Shown here: positions 22,851 to 35,160 of the stretch, one piece after another | Layout of the letters: every line of letters begins with the position of its first letter | Position numbering within the stretch: position 1 is the stretch's first letter | Assembly: GCA_038503035.1 (NCBI GenBank) | Contig: JAVSML010024016.1 | Span: forward strand, 1,348,558 to 1,412,557 | Direction: 5' to 3' | Length of the DNA stretch: 64,000 nucleotides | From: Crocodylus rhombifer | Taxonomy: Eukaryota; Chordata; Crocodylia; Crocodylidae | The notes under the pieces: generated by a model | The model's database searches: none | What the model was told of the DNA's origin: nothing | The model's input: only the letters and a program-made list of their open reading frames with translations | Translations under genes and position numbers: made by a program

Positions 22851-24200
22851 TTTTTTTAAACTGTTGATGTTTTACTATTACCGAGAGGGAGCATGTTTGC
22901 TTATTTGTACCAAGCCTGAAATATCAGAAATAGTTGGTCTGTATTTCTCTGATGCTACAAAATGCACATAGTGGTATAACGAAACTTGTTTCCAGGGTAA
23001 TCTGCTTTTGCCCCCACTCAGTCTGTCCATGTGCATTCTTCCAAGTGGCAGGTCCTGCATAGCCCGTCCCTAAGCGGAAGTATGTCCACTCTTATATAGA
23101 ATGTTTTAGTTATACCACCTTTGGTGTCTTATATAAACCTTAACATTTCCCCCTGAAGTCTAGCTAGGACCCATTTAGCTGCTGGAGGCAGGACACTTTC
23201 CTTTTTCCAGCACCTGCTTTTTGTGCAGTCCCTGTCTCTCACTCCCAGCTTCCAGGCTAAGACTGGACAGATTTCAAGGTGTTTGTTCAAGAGCTCATCA
23301 CTTGGATGTCCCCTCCCCTGCATTGCCAACCAGTTTCTTAATGTGATGTGAGTAAACCCCAAAAGGAATTGGTTCCTCTATTGTTCTGAAGTGTTGGTGA
23401 CTGGGGTTAAAGAAGGCCACTGTCTTGCATGTGTAAAAACCCTTAGCATGGAGTTCTTGCTCTACATCCATGTAGCAGACATTGTGACAATAGTCAAACA
23501 GAGAAGAGTTGATAAGAAATAATACAGGCATTTCCCATGTGTTTTTATATCTAGAAACTCCAGATGTAGAGGAAAGGTCCTTTTTAAGAATCTAAATGCT
23601 GCCTTGCAATGTTTTTGTGTAATGGCAGTGTTTTACAGCTCTGAGGCTAACATCACCATAGTTTCTAAAGTACACTTGACCGCAAATATAATACACACCA
23701 TGTTTTTGAAGGCTAGAATGAACAGAAAAAGATTTTTCTAGAGTTATGGCTACATAGAGCAGGGACAGAATGTAATCTGTTAATTAGCATCAACCAAAAC
23801 AAAAGCAGGCTATATTTAGGTTGAAAACCAAACTTATTTCTACCTCCTGTTTCTTCTTTCTTAATTTTTTTAAGCATATCATGTATGTGATGATTAAGTA
23901 AGCATTTACCATCCCACAAGAGGATAAGAACTGTTTGCTGGGGTTTTTAATACACTTGTCACTATGTCCTTTGTGTGTATATGTATATATTAGCTATCTA
24001 TTCAGGTCCATTGCTGAGAGCTGAATAAGGCTGGAAAAGGGCTACAAAATAGCAATTCTACAGGTAGAAAAAGAACCTTGGTTTACTAATAAGTGTGCAA
24101 AATTGCACAACTACAACTTTTCTGACTGGTAAAACCTGAGTGTTTCAGCCAAATGAGGTATCCTAATTTTGGTACCATTGGAGGGATGTTATGCTTGATA
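22851..24200. other. Intergenic, no recognised gene
   Basis: No exon, RNA gene or clear repeat is recognised. The segment near 23680-23770 resembles sequence at 17180-17250 (TTGTTTTTGAAGGC, AGAGCAGGGACA), suggesting a shared unnamed dispersed repeat. Confidence 0.4.
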
Positions 24201-24204
24201 GAGG

Positions 24205-24310
24205 CAAGGATTTTCTGTGGATGATATCTTTCATTGAACCAGCTACATGGGATAAGATTAGGCTTTCAAATGCAAAGCAGTCTTCTTTAGGTCATCAGCA
24301 GTATCCCAGT
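24205..24310 (-). mobile_element. Penelope-like 3' tail fragment
   Basis: GATGATATCTTTCATTGAAC and the later GTCTTCTTTAGGTCATCAG follow the pattern of the inverted 3' region of sauropsid Penelope-like elements as remembered. Similar pieces recur at 28150, 33920, 35110, 41490 and 58020. Confidence 0.4.
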
Positions 24311-24789
24311 TTTTAATGACACCCTTACCTTCATCGCTAAAACTTTTATCCAGAATTTATTCTTCCTGAATACAGGTGCACATACATAAGCCAGCTGAGG
24401 GACTGCTCTTTCTTTCCTGTTTTGAAGGAGTTTTATAAAACAGGGTTGAAGATGTTATGTGGAAAAGACTATCTGTCTTTCTGATCTGCCAGAAGGCCTT
24501 TGAACCTTGGACTACTAACACTAAATAAAATTCATGCTGCAAGCAAATAAACCATTATACAGGGTGCAGTTGCTTGCTTTGTGCTTTTGTTTTTCTTTCC
24601 CTTTTGGTTTCTTTATAACATAAATATTTTCTTCTTGGGCACAAGGAATTCTCAAACACTGAATTATAATACTGTAAATTGCTGCATGGGAAGTGATGGT
24701 ACTCTTACACCATCTTGAATTCTGTTTACAAAGAAAAACCATTTGGATCAAGAACTGCAAATGACATGAGTAAGCAATCTACCAATTTG

Positions 24790-26545
24790 GAGAGGAGGTG
24801 AGCAGCCAACAGTGGTGAAAGAACAGGTTAGGGACTGCTTAGAAAAGATGAACGTATACAAGTCCATGGGCCTGGATGAGATGCATCTGAAGGTGCTGAG
24901 GGAGCTGGTTGATGTGACTGCAGACCTGCTTGCCATCATCTTTGAAAACCGGTGATCAGGAGAGGTCCTGGATGACTAGAAAAGGGCAAATGTGTAGTGT
25001 CCATATTTAAGAAAGGGAAAAAGGAGGATCCAGGGAACTAGGATCCAGACTGGTCAGTCTCTGGAAAAAACGTGGAGCAGATTCTCAAGGAATCCATTTC
25101 TAAGCACTTGGAGGAGAAAAAGGTGATTGGGGACAGTCAGCATGTATTCACCAGGGGCAAGTCATGCCTGACCAACCTGAATAACTTCTACCTTGAGATG
25201 ACTGGCTCTGTGGATGTGGGAAGACCACTGGATGTGATATACCTTGATTTTTAGCAAGGCTTTTCATAGTTTCATAGATGTTGGGGGCTGGAAGGGGGGC
25301 TTTCAGATCATCAGGTTCAGCCCCCCCCTGCACTTAGTCAGAAAAGACTGCTGGGGGCAGATGACCTCAGCAAGGTAGACGTCAAGACGCTTTTTGAAGA
25401 TCGCCAGGATGTGACTGTGGGGTGATACTATCCGCAGCATTCTTGCTGGCAAGTTAAGTAAGTATGGGCTGTATGAATAGATTGTAAGGTGGACAGAATA
25501 TTGGCTGGATCATCGGGCTCAGAAGGTAGAAATTAATGGCTTGATGTCTAGATAGCAGCCAATATCAAGTGGAGTGCCCCAGGGCTGGTTTTGTTCCATA
25601 TCTTCATCAATGACTTGGAAGATAGAATAGTGTGCACCCCCAGCAAGTTTGCAGATGACACCAAGTTAGAAGAAGTAGTAGATATGCATGAGGGTAGGGC
25701 TAGGATTCAGAGTGGCCTAGACAAACTGGAGGATTTGACTAAAAGAAATCTCATGAGGTTCATCAAGAACAAATGCAAAGTCTTGCATGTAGGATAGAAC
25801 AATCCCGTGCACCAATACAGGCTGGGGGCTGACTGCCTGGGCAGCAACTCTGCAGAAAGGGACTTGGGGGCTACATTAGACAATAAACAATATGAGCCAA
25901 TAGTGTGCCCTTGTTGCCAAGAAGGCTAAATACATACTGGGCTGCACTGGTAGGAGTGTTGCCAGCAGGTCAAAGGAAATGATTATTTCATTCTATTCTC
26001 CACTGGTGCAGCCACATCTGGAGTACTGTGTCCAGTTTTGCACCCTCCCCCCACACTACACAAAGAATGGACAAATTGGAGAGAATCCAGCAGAGGGCAA
26101 CAAAAATGATGAGGGCCCTAGGACAGATGACTTCTGAGGAGATGCTAAGGGAACTGAGCTTATTTAGTCTGGAGAAGAGAAGACAGAAGGGATTTAATAG
26201 CAGCCTTCAACTACCTGAAGGGAGGTTCGAGGGAGGATGGAACTAAACTGTTTTCAGTGGTGGCAGATAACAGAACAAGGAGCAACGGTCTCAAGTTGCA
26301 GGAAGGGAAGGTTAGGTAAGATATTAGGAGGAATTTTCTCACTAGGAGGATAGTAAAACACTGGAACAGGTTACCCAGAGTGGTGGTGGACAGAGGTCCT
26401 TGGAAGTTTTTAAGACCTGGCTCGGTACCTTGGCTGGGATAATCTAGTTGGGGATGGTCTGGCTTTGAGCAGGAGGTTGGACTAGATGACTTCCTGACAT
26501 TCTGTCCAATCCTACTTTTCTGATTCTATGAATGGAAAAAAATTA
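24790..26545 (+). mobile_element. Sense CR1 LINE, decayed, with nested CR1 tail
   Basis: Translation gives a CLEKMNVYKSMGLDEMHLKV-like start, [20 protein letters not shown], then SILAGKLSKYGL-like text after the insertion, MFHIFINDLEDRIVCTPSKF with the catalytic FADD near 25655, and [19 protein letters not shown]. The 3' end with TTCTGATTCTATGA is near 26530. Several in-frame stops make it inactive. It lies downstream of BRD9. Confidence 0.88.
25265..25423 (-). mobile_element. Antisense CR1 tail nested in a sense CR1
   Basis: TTTCATAGATGTTGGGGGCT opens a short inverted CR1 3' end. It interrupts the enclosing RT frame between CAAGGCTTTT and GATACT, the KAF and DT of the KAFDTV motif. Confidence 0.75.
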
Positions 26546-27659
26546 TAAATAGTCCACTCTGGATTGCTACTCAGTGTCTGAATTGGTTCTCTGAAGTAGG
26601 TATATTTATTCCTTCTATTTCACCTCCCTTGGAGAGGATAAATGTCAGATGTAAACTATGCCTTCCATCTGTGTTCAGGAATAGCTGAAACTTCCATAGC
26701 AGGGAAAAATGGATTCCAACAAACGTGATACTGATAGCTGGTCTTTAGCACAAATTTGGCTTAAAGCATTCTAATCTTGCATTGAAAATTAATACACAAA
26801 CATCTCCCTCTTTGCACCCTGAGATTAAGGCAGAGATCTGAATAAAATACAGATGTGTATACATTATCACAACTTGTTGACACATTATGCCAGACCAAAC
26901 TCCAAGGGCATGTCCAGATGAGCAAGACCATGCACCTTGCGATGCCTCAAAGATTTCTGAGGGAATGCAAAATGCATATGGTGCATGTGAAAAGGTTCTT
27001 CATGCTGCATTTTTGCAGCATGCCACAAAAATTAGATCCTGGGAAATCCTGGTATCTAAAAAACCCATGCCAGAAAAAAGTGGGGTGGCACATACCTGCA
27101 AAGTGTGCTGCCTAAAGCTAGACTCTGGCCAGCCAGAGCCATGCTCTGGCTGCCAGCCAGGCTCCACATGCCCAGGTCACTACTGCTGCAGCCCTGGAAA
27201 GCCCCCAGGATCCTAAGCAGGTCTGCTGTGGCTGGCCCAGATGTTAGCCACAGCCTACCACACTCCACCTGGGGCAATCTGCCACACACCAGAGTGCACA
27301 TTCAGGGGTGTTCCTTGGGAACAAGTAGTAGCACAACTATGTGCTGCTGCTATTTGTCCCCAGGGAAATGCACTCATAGACATGCACCCTAAAAGTCCTG
27401 AGAGCAGCAGAAACAAGTGATGGTATTTTAGTAGATGCCTCTCCATTTCCAATGTTAATAAGAATATTCCACAGAAAGGAAGAATGGCTTGGTGCATGAG
27501 AAAAAGTAGTACAGGACACAAGCAAACTGATCCCAGTTGTGCCAGGGGCACAGTTAAAATAATTTTATGAATGTTTAGATTTCCTACACCTACCAATTAG
27601 TAGACAGTGTTTCTTCTGAGTGGTGTAATGAGTTGGGGGCAAGAAAGGTCTGAGGCACG
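26546..27659. other. Intergenic, unassigned
   Basis: No gene or named repeat recognised. A moderately GC-rich stretch at 27100-27260 contains open frames on both strands that look compositional. Confidence 0.4.
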
Positions 27660-27667
27660 GTCTAGAC

Positions 27668-27960
27668 CAGCATTTCTCAACCCATGGGTTGTGATCCAAA
27701 AGTAGGTTGCAAGAATATATGAAAGGGTCACAAACAACCTTTAAAAATGGATTCTTCTTTAAAGGAGAAAAACATGGGAAACCATAGCTTTTCCCTTGCA
27801 GGCTGGCAGAGCTCCAGACTCCAAGAGGTGGCATGGGGCTCCCTATATCCTACACACTGCAGGGCTGGGGGTTAGCGGGTTGGGAGTGAGGGGCACTGGG
27901 CTGGGACTGGCCATCAATGTTTACAAACAGGTTCTGGTACCAAAATGTTGAGAACCACTC
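27668..27960. mobile_element. hAT-like element with 8-bp target duplication
   Basis: The element begins CAGCATTTCTCAACCCATGG and ends ATGTTGAGAACCACTC, inverted hAT termini. It is flanked by GTCTAGAC (27660-27667) and GTTTAGAC (27961-27968), a duplication with one mismatch. Confidence 0.8.
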
Positions 27961-28149
27961 GTTTAGACTCTACATAGTGAAGCTGCATCCGTGGAGTTAA
28001 AATAATGCAACCCTTGTACAGACTTTAAGTCAGCTTAAATAGGGGTTGTTTTATACTAAACCAAAATAAGAGTGCTTAGGCATGGGTTCACACCAGTTTA
28101 AGTAAATGCATTTGGATATTACATGCTTAATTTAAAAAGATAAGGGCTT

Positions 28150-28235
28150 TTTATGATGGCTTTTGCTGGATCAAGTGTAAAGTTGGGAGAAAGGCTTGAC
28201 AGGTTTCTGGGCACAAGTACCCTTCAAGGCTGGGA
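28150..28235 (-). mobile_element. Penelope-like 3' tail fragment
   Basis: TGGCTTTTGCTGGATCAAG and GGGCACAAGTACCCTTCAAG match the inverted Penelope-like tail pattern seen more clearly at 41480. Confidence 0.4.
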
Positions 28236-28694
28236 AAGAAGCAGACACCATCATAACTGCAACAATGCTCCAAATTTGTTATACGTGTAGTTAAGGGAGT
28301 GCGACCAGTTGTAGGCAGATAGTGTTATTCATACTATCTCCGGTCTGCCCTCACACTGCAGGGCCAAGCCTTGAGTCATGCATGAGATAACACAAAAATC
28401 CTTCCAAACATTTTAGCTTGTTTATTCCCCCCGAGACATGTGGATTGATAGTAAACAATATTTTCAAAATGAGGAAAGCAATTGTAACAGATTCCTATAT
28501 GATAACATGTCTGTACCAATTTAGAAGTCTGAAATGAACAGTCAAAGGCTTGAGGTTAAAAAAAACCACACAAAAATAATTAATAGAAACAAAACAAGGA
28601 GTTGAATTGGACTTTAATATGTTATTCTACAAGGAATTAAAAGGCAGTCACTTATATGCACACCAGAAAATGGCCCCAGAGCAGTAATAGTGAG

Positions 28695-28957
28695 TATGAA
28701 CAACATGTACCCCCCATGGCTGGCAGGGCATGGTGACCGCCCACAGGTGGTGGGGGTGGGTGGTGAGCACTGACCAGTGATCAGTGACCACCCACAGATG
28801 CCACTGGCAATCGGTGACCGCCTGCAGATGCTGCAGGCGGTGTGGACAGCAAGGGCGGCAGGGGGTAATGAGTAGCGACCACCAATTTGCAGGGGGTGCA
28901 CCGCCAACCATAGGGGGTGTGCGTACAGCTGCGGGCACCCCCTACATGTTGCTAATA
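28695..28957. mobile_element. GC-rich hAT-like MITE (GCAACATGTAGGGG family)
   Basis: The right end CACCCCCTACATGTTGCTAA is the inverse of the left end of the copy at 53952. The left end begins TATGAACAACATGTACCCC. Flanks ATAGTGAG (28687-28694) and ATGGGGAG (28958-28965) agree at six of eight positions. The interior has repeated GGTGACCGCC and CAGTGACCACC segments. Confidence 0.6.
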
Positions 28958-28965
28958 ATGGGGAG

Positions 28966-31420
28966 AAGATTCCTCAATGCTAGTTTGCATCTCAGCTGCT
29001 TTCTATTGCAGTTGAGGCCACTGAGCCTCCCCCTCATCCCTGAGGGGCTGGGTAGAGCTCAAAGGGAAGCAATACATTTAACTGAGAAGCCAAGATAACT
29101 GGCAAGAGTGTCCTGCTATTTTCCTTTCAGCCCAGGTTTCACTAAGGCTCCAGCTCTTTCCTTCAAGTACTGACTTCCCTTTGCTTTAGTTCTCCTCCCT
29201 CTCTGCAGATCAGCTGCTTAAAGTGATCCCTTAGCCATTAAAAAGCTAAGCAGCACCTTCTCACCTGCCTGAACTGGTGAACAGCATTGTCAGCTGCAGG
29301 GTACAAACTTTATTCTTCCCACCAGAAGCAGAGGGATTCCCGTAGGTTGTCTGATTAAGAGCCACAAGGGATTCTGTACCTTGCACATCCAGACTTCTCT
29401 TAAGAGAGATTTGTACACCCAAAATGCTGCATGCTGGTGGGAGGGGCACTAACATCAAATTTGCAAGTGCCTCATGCCCCCCCCCAAGCCTGAGCAGCTT
29501 TCTGATTGCTTTCCAAGGCAGGTCATTTAGCCAGAGATCATTTCCATCCTCCCAGCTCAGGTGTGCTCTGTTGGGCTGAGGCCTTAGGTTTGGGCAGAGG
29601 GAATCTAGGGTTGTGTCAGGGGAGGTCCCCTTTGTTTCAGTGAACAACCCAGCTGCTTTTTAAGCAGTGGAGGGACTCAATCCTTGGTCTTAGAGACAAC
29701 TGGGATGGAGGAAGGAGAGAGGTTGGTTCTTGGATAAAGTCTTTGGGCTGGCAATCCAGCTGCATCTCCCTGGGCAGGTCATGGGAATGGTGTTGGCTTT
29801 ATCATATTGCATGTCTGATATGTGCAGTGCGCTGTCCTTCATATGCATCTGCGCCTGATCTGCCAGCTCTCAAGGTCAGTCCCCGCAGTGCCCCGGCAGC
29901 TCTGGGAATCTACACCTGTGAGCACAGAAGAGCTGCTCCAGCATTTAGCTACTGAGAGATGTGGGGGAATAACACTGAAAGCTTCAGGCTGTAAAACCCA
30001 GGTGCTCCATGCAGGTCCCACCCTCCCAATCAGGCTCCTCCCTGAACCAGTTAGCTTTGGGATCTAGGAGAAACTGTTTCCATAGCTGCCAGGGGAATAG
30101 CTGCAACCAAACAGACTTTCCTCAAAGTTGGGTTAGAGGCTTCTCTTAAACCAGAGAGTCTCTGTGGAGAGGGGGGCTCTCGGAGGAAGGCTGCATTGGT
30201 GACCAGCTTTTGCTTTTTTCCCTGTATGATGGGAGTCAGCGCGTAACTCCAAAGATCTGCCGGGAGGAGAGATCCCAAGCTCTTCTGATTTGAGTAACTT
30301 GGGAAGAGAGGAGGCACTGGACTAGAGAAATGCTGAAGGCACTTATGAAGGTGAGTTGGGGCAGAAAGATGCATCTCCACAGCTGAACCTGCTGTGGAGA
30401 GCAGTAATAAGGCATATGGCCCTTATGGGAACTTCCACAGAGATAGAGAAAAATAGCGTTGTAAATATAAATGTTGACTATCCGCCTCGTCCTGACAACC
30501 AGGGAAGGTGCTTTGTGGCTGTTTGCAAGTATTTGCTTGACTTGGATTCCTTCTGTCTCATGTAGGTTTTTCACAGGCATCCTGTTGTTTATGCCACCAG
30601 GACCATAAAATGAAACCAGTGCCTTGTTGGCCCTCTTGGTTGGTGTCTTGTAAAACTGCAAATGTGAATGGGTGACCTGCCTTTAGGAAGACAAAAGTTG
30701 AGGCAGGTCTCTTGCCACCATTCTGTTACTTTTTTTGGTATTAGTTTTGGACCCCCATTTTCATAGACATTTATATTAGGAAAAAGCTGCAAAAGAGACT
30801 GCTAGAAAATGCCTGGTTTTGCTGCTTGCTTTGTCTTAAGGGTTGTGAGTTTTTTCCAGTGGTACTACTGCTCTAACTGCCTTGAAGTTGGGGGACTTTT
30901 GTTTCTTGTTTTCTGGATGGGGCTGGCTCTATCCCTTGTACAGAACATGCCAAAAATGGACAGTACTGATAATGTAATTAAGTATATACAGTAGATAACA
31001 GCTCCATTTGATCTGGCTGGAATGTATACCATGCAGGGCATCATTTTATTTTGAACATAATTTCATTTGAATGAGATATGTACATAAATTCTAGTTGTTT
31101 ACCAAAAAAAATCTTTGAAAAATGAAAGTGGTTAAGATTCCCACCCCCCCCAATAAAAAAACCAGCATAGCAGTATTCTATTGTTAGTCCTAATTAATAC
31201 AGTTGAACCTTGAAAGCAGTTTCTCTTTCTCATCCTCATCCTCATCATTGCGTTGTTCAGATTAAAAAGAAAAACCGTTTAAGGTTTCTGTCTCTTGGAA
31301 CGTTTTGCTAATGATTTGTTTTTCAAGCATTTTTTTGCAATACTGAGGAATTTATCACAAATTACTTATCGTGAACTGAGATATCAGTTGCATATCAGTT
31401 TTAAAACCGATAAACTTTTA
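28966..31420. other. Intergenic, no recognised gene
   Basis: I found no conserved exon, RNA gene or named element. Open frames on both strands at 29260-30660 have no familiar protein content. Confidence 0.4.
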
Positions 31421-31495
31421 TAGAGATGTAGGTTGCTGTGTTAGTCAGAAGTTAATTAGATGGCAGGGTAGATTGCACCTTAGACTAACTAAAAA
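31421..31495 (-). mobile_element. Penelope-like tail fragment
   Basis: AGAGATGTAGGTTGCTGTGT and TTAGTCAG with CACCTTAGACTAACT match the left part of the Penelope-like tail at 47780 (CCTTGTTGGTCTGAAGTC, GAGACTAACC). Confidence 0.4.
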
Positions 31496-32400
31496 GTTAA
31501 GAAATTTTAGGCCATAATCTGCCTTTGTTTATTTTATTCCCAAAGCATTACTTTCCTGCCCCTCTCCTTCCCTCTATTCTCACTTCATATTCTTTTTAAT
31601 TTAAAAAAAAAAACCAAAAAGGGTGTTTGCTGATATTTTCATTTCAGTGGAGAATTGTTTGACTCGACAGTAGACGATGACAACTTCCCAAGATTCAGTT
31701 TGTCTTCTGATAATTCCTTTTCCCTAGCACTTTCCTTTCATGTCTCGACTTCCAGCTCCGTGCCCATGGTCCTCATGCAATAAGGAGGCAATAAGGAGGC
31801 AGGGTAGAGGTGCACGTTATGATAACTGAATGGCAGAACGCACACAGTTGTAGAGTTGTTGAAAGCTGCGGTGAGCTGGGAAATTATACATTCAATTTGT
31901 AAGAGTCCAGCTACAGTGACGACACTTACTAGTTGGAGAACATACAGACAAGTATACTACGAGCATGTTGAGTAATCCAGAGTTTGTCTTTTTAAAGTCT
32001 TCGAAAAGCTGCATTTTTAAATAGCTTATTTCCCCTATAAAAGCAACTGCTTTCTCTCTGTCCTAACTTTAAAAAAAATAAAATGAAAGTAGTTCTTGCA
32101 AAAGTCAAAGGTTGTTGTGTAATAGCTAATCATAAATATCAGTGATAGAAGCTATTTATTGTTTCCGTTTTGTCATATTTTTAAGTTTGCTTCCCTAGTA
32201 AATGTGAGTTTTCCAGAGTGCCAGAGAGATCGTTCAAAAATCAGGTAACTTACAGGAATTCTTGAAGTTCAGTAAGGTGATGGACATGTAAATATCAATT
32301 GTTCTTCTCAAAAAAGAGAGCTAACCATTGTTCATATGGCTAATCAGGGTTGCAGGAAGCCATCGATACAATGGTTGTTCCCCCCCAAAATGGTTTAAGT

Positions 32401-33232
32401 CAGTAGTCACCAACCGGTTGATTGTGATCAGCTGGTTGATCGTGGAGCCTCTAACAGTTGATCAGTCTGGGGGTGCTGAGTGTGCATGTGCACATACATG
32501 CATGCGCTCAGCCCCCTCAGACTGAGATACAGAGCTGCAGCTGCTTTGGGAGCAGCACAACACCACATGCGTCCTGCCACTAGGCTGAGCTGCGCCTCCT
32601 GCCACGGGTCTGGGTGAGTGAGACGATCCACTGCTGCACCCCCTGCCACTGGGTGACTTGGGCCCTGGATGGGAGAATCAGAGCCTGGGCAGCTCGTCCA
32701 AGCATGTGGGGTGGCTCCTGCCACTGCACACACCCCGGCAGAGGCCCGGGGGCACATGCCCCCCCAATCTGTGCACAGGGCAGAGGCAACTGTCACTGCA
32801 CACTGGACTTTGCACCCTGAGCCCTGCTGAAGCTGCTCCAGGAGCGGTGCAATGCCACGTGAGTCCTGCTGCTGGGGTGAGCTGCACCCCCTGCCTGCCC
32901 AGGAGCAGGATGCATGTGGCATCACGCCTATCCCAAGGCAACTACAGTGGGGCTCGGGGCACAAAGCCCAGCATACTGCAGCAGCCGCCTCTGCCCCACA
33001 CACAGACTGGGGAGGCACATGCCCCTGGGCCTCCAGCGGGGTGTGTGCAGCAGTGGGAGCCCCACTGCATGCCTGGACGAGCTACCCGGGCTGCAATCCT
33101 CCCACCACCCAGCCTGGCCGGGGTCCCACTCACCCCTACCCCTGCCTCACTCCCATGGTGGCATGCAGTAGATCCTGGGTTACACTGCAATTCAAAAAGT
33201 GATGTCGTACTTAAAAAGGTTGGAGACCACTG
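32401..33232. mobile_element. 832-bp hAT-like fold-back element with target duplication
   Basis: It starts CAGTAGTCACCAACCGGTTG and ends AGGTTGGAGACCACTG, inverted hAT termini, between GTTTAAGT (32393-32400) and GTTTAGGT (33233-33240), seven of eight identical. The GC-rich core is a large imperfect palindrome: about 32682-32885 pairs with 32890-33094. Reading frames of up to 199 codons on both strands are by-products of this composition. Confidence 0.85.
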
Positions 33233-33904
33233 GTTTAGGTTATGCATGAATAGTTGATGGTGGGAAGGCAGAGGAAACTTTAGCCTTCAGTCTGCCATAA
33301 AAAATTTAGGCAAACAAAGTCCATTATTTAGATTTACCTGTGCCATGTATATTTCTATCTTTAGAGCATCTCTTCGGTATAAAATATAACTAGTGATGGT
33401 TGAGAAAAGGAAGGGAACCTGCTTCTGGGAGGAATCATTGCTTCTGTTTTTCTTTAAATAAAATTTAATTTCTGATTTTGGGCAGAAATAGGAAAAATAT
33501 ATGGAGCCTATAAACTGGACAATATAACAGGTCAGACAGCTCCAAATGCCCAGCAGAAAATTATCACTTTAGAAGAGGGCTTCCTATTGCCATAAATCCA
33601 GTGTAATTGTGGCCTAAGCCTCAGACTGTTCACAAATGCTGAAGAAGTGGCAATGTCTAAACGGAAGAGGTATAAATGAGATAAATCTCCATAGTGACAT
33701 TTTTGCCCTGGCTTTGAAATGGCATCAGACTTGTAGTGAATCTTCTCTGAAAACTTAGACTGCTGTACCTTGCTTGAAATATTCAAAACAATCAGGATGT
33801 ACGTATCTTTTCAGGAAGGAAATCCCTCCCACATGGAGTTTTGAATGTTTCTTAATTGGGAAGGCTGCTTTGGTTTTATGTTAAGACTTGTTAGTAAAAT
33901 GCTG

Positions 33905-33990
33905 TCTAAATCTGGGAGAAGCAAGAATTCTTGTGGGTGATAGCTTTTATCAGACTAGCTGCACGGTTAGGATAAATCTTAAATACATTT
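33905..33990 (-). mobile_element. Penelope-like tail fragment
   Basis: ATTCTTGTGGGTGATAGCTT, TTATCAGACTAGCTGCACGG and TTAGGATAAA match the sequence at 35107-35157. Confidence 0.4.
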
Positions 33991-34212
33991 TAAGGAAGCC
34001 CGAACAATGCTGTTTAACAGCCCTCTCCCAGGATTCACAGTCGTGGAAGGTACAGAAGCCTGGGGGTTAATGAGGGGATACTCTGGGTATCCTGCCTCAA
34101 GGGTCTAGGACAGAAAGGGGATGGTGGCGGTAGTCTGGAAGGAAGAAGTGGAGATGAGTTGAAGGTTTGTTTTAGAGTAGAGAAAATGTGTTGCAGAAGG
34201 AGATGGAGGGTT

Positions 34213-34740
34213 GGGCAAGAGTTGGACTGGGCTGAGTGCTGCCTCTGAGCTGGGCCAGCACTTGGCCTGCTAGCAGCCCACCCAGGCATCTGCTGAAGGC
34301 AGAAGCACCAAGGGGCCTGATTTTTTTTGGCGGAGCCCGTCTGTGGCAGGGGGGCGAGCTGCTGGCGGGCTGAGCAGCCCCTGAGCTGCAGGGAGCCCCA
34401 GTCCTTCCCTCCTCAGGGATGGCACCTGCCAGGGCTGTCCAGGCAGGCTGCTAGTGGGCCAGGTGCCGCCCCAGCTTGGAGGCAGCACCCAGCCCAACTC
34501 TTCCCTGAGCCCACCTGCTGGAAACCCATTGGGTACTGCTTCCTGGGCAGGCTTGGGGAACAGTTGGATCGGGCTAGGTGCTACCTCCGAGCTTGGGCAG
34601 CACCTGACCCTCTAGTAGCTGACCTGGGTGGCCCCAGGGAGCACCATCACCGCAGAGGGAAGGACCAGGGCTCCCTGCAGCTCGGGGGGGGGGCACTTGG
34701 CCTGCCAGCAGCTCATCCCCCATTGGGCAGGCAGCATAAA
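34213..34740. repeat. GC-rich composite repeat with direct and inverted copies of one unit
   Basis: A unit containing TGGGCTGAGTGCTGCCTCTG at 34213-34300 recurs directly at about 34549-34640 (TCGGGCTAGGTGCTACCTCC). The block 34360-34515 is the inverse of about 34540-34735, so the three pieces lie forward, reverse, forward. Transposon termini are not seen. Confidence 0.65.
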
Positions 34741-35106
34741 ATAAAACCCTAGGGATTAAACCCCCATCATGTGTACAAAGTGCCCTAAGATGCCACCCTG
34801 CCCTGCCTTCTCTTTAACCTTGCGTGGGGAACGAGGACGGATGACACATTGGGTTTGGAACTTCACTTGGGGGGGATTGTGGTTTACATCCCTTTCCCGA
34901 GTTCTGTTACGTTCTCTAGCAATCAAATGTGACATAAACTCATGTGAAGCCTTAGTTGATAATTATGGTTTAGTCTGACTGGTAGAAATCACATGACATC
35001 AGACCACCAAGAAGTTCTGCAAGCAAATGCTTTCCTAACAGTTCCTCAGCCAGGCAACATTATAGTGATGATGATTATGTGGCTTCAGTAAGTGAAAGGG
35101 AAGAGT

Positions 35107-35160
35107 TCTTGTAGGTGATATCTTTTATTGGACAAGCTGCATGGTTAGGATAGGTGTAGG
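35107..35160 (-). mobile_element. Penelope-like tail fragment
   Basis: TTCTTGTAGGTGATATCTTT, TATTGGACAAGCTGCATGG and TTAGGATAG repeat the motif at 33905. Confidence 0.45.

Noticed and set aside
32428..33257. Overlapping frames of 196 and 199 codons on opposite strands
   Set aside because: Both fall in the fold-back core of the hAT-like element; inverted arms produce mirrored frames.
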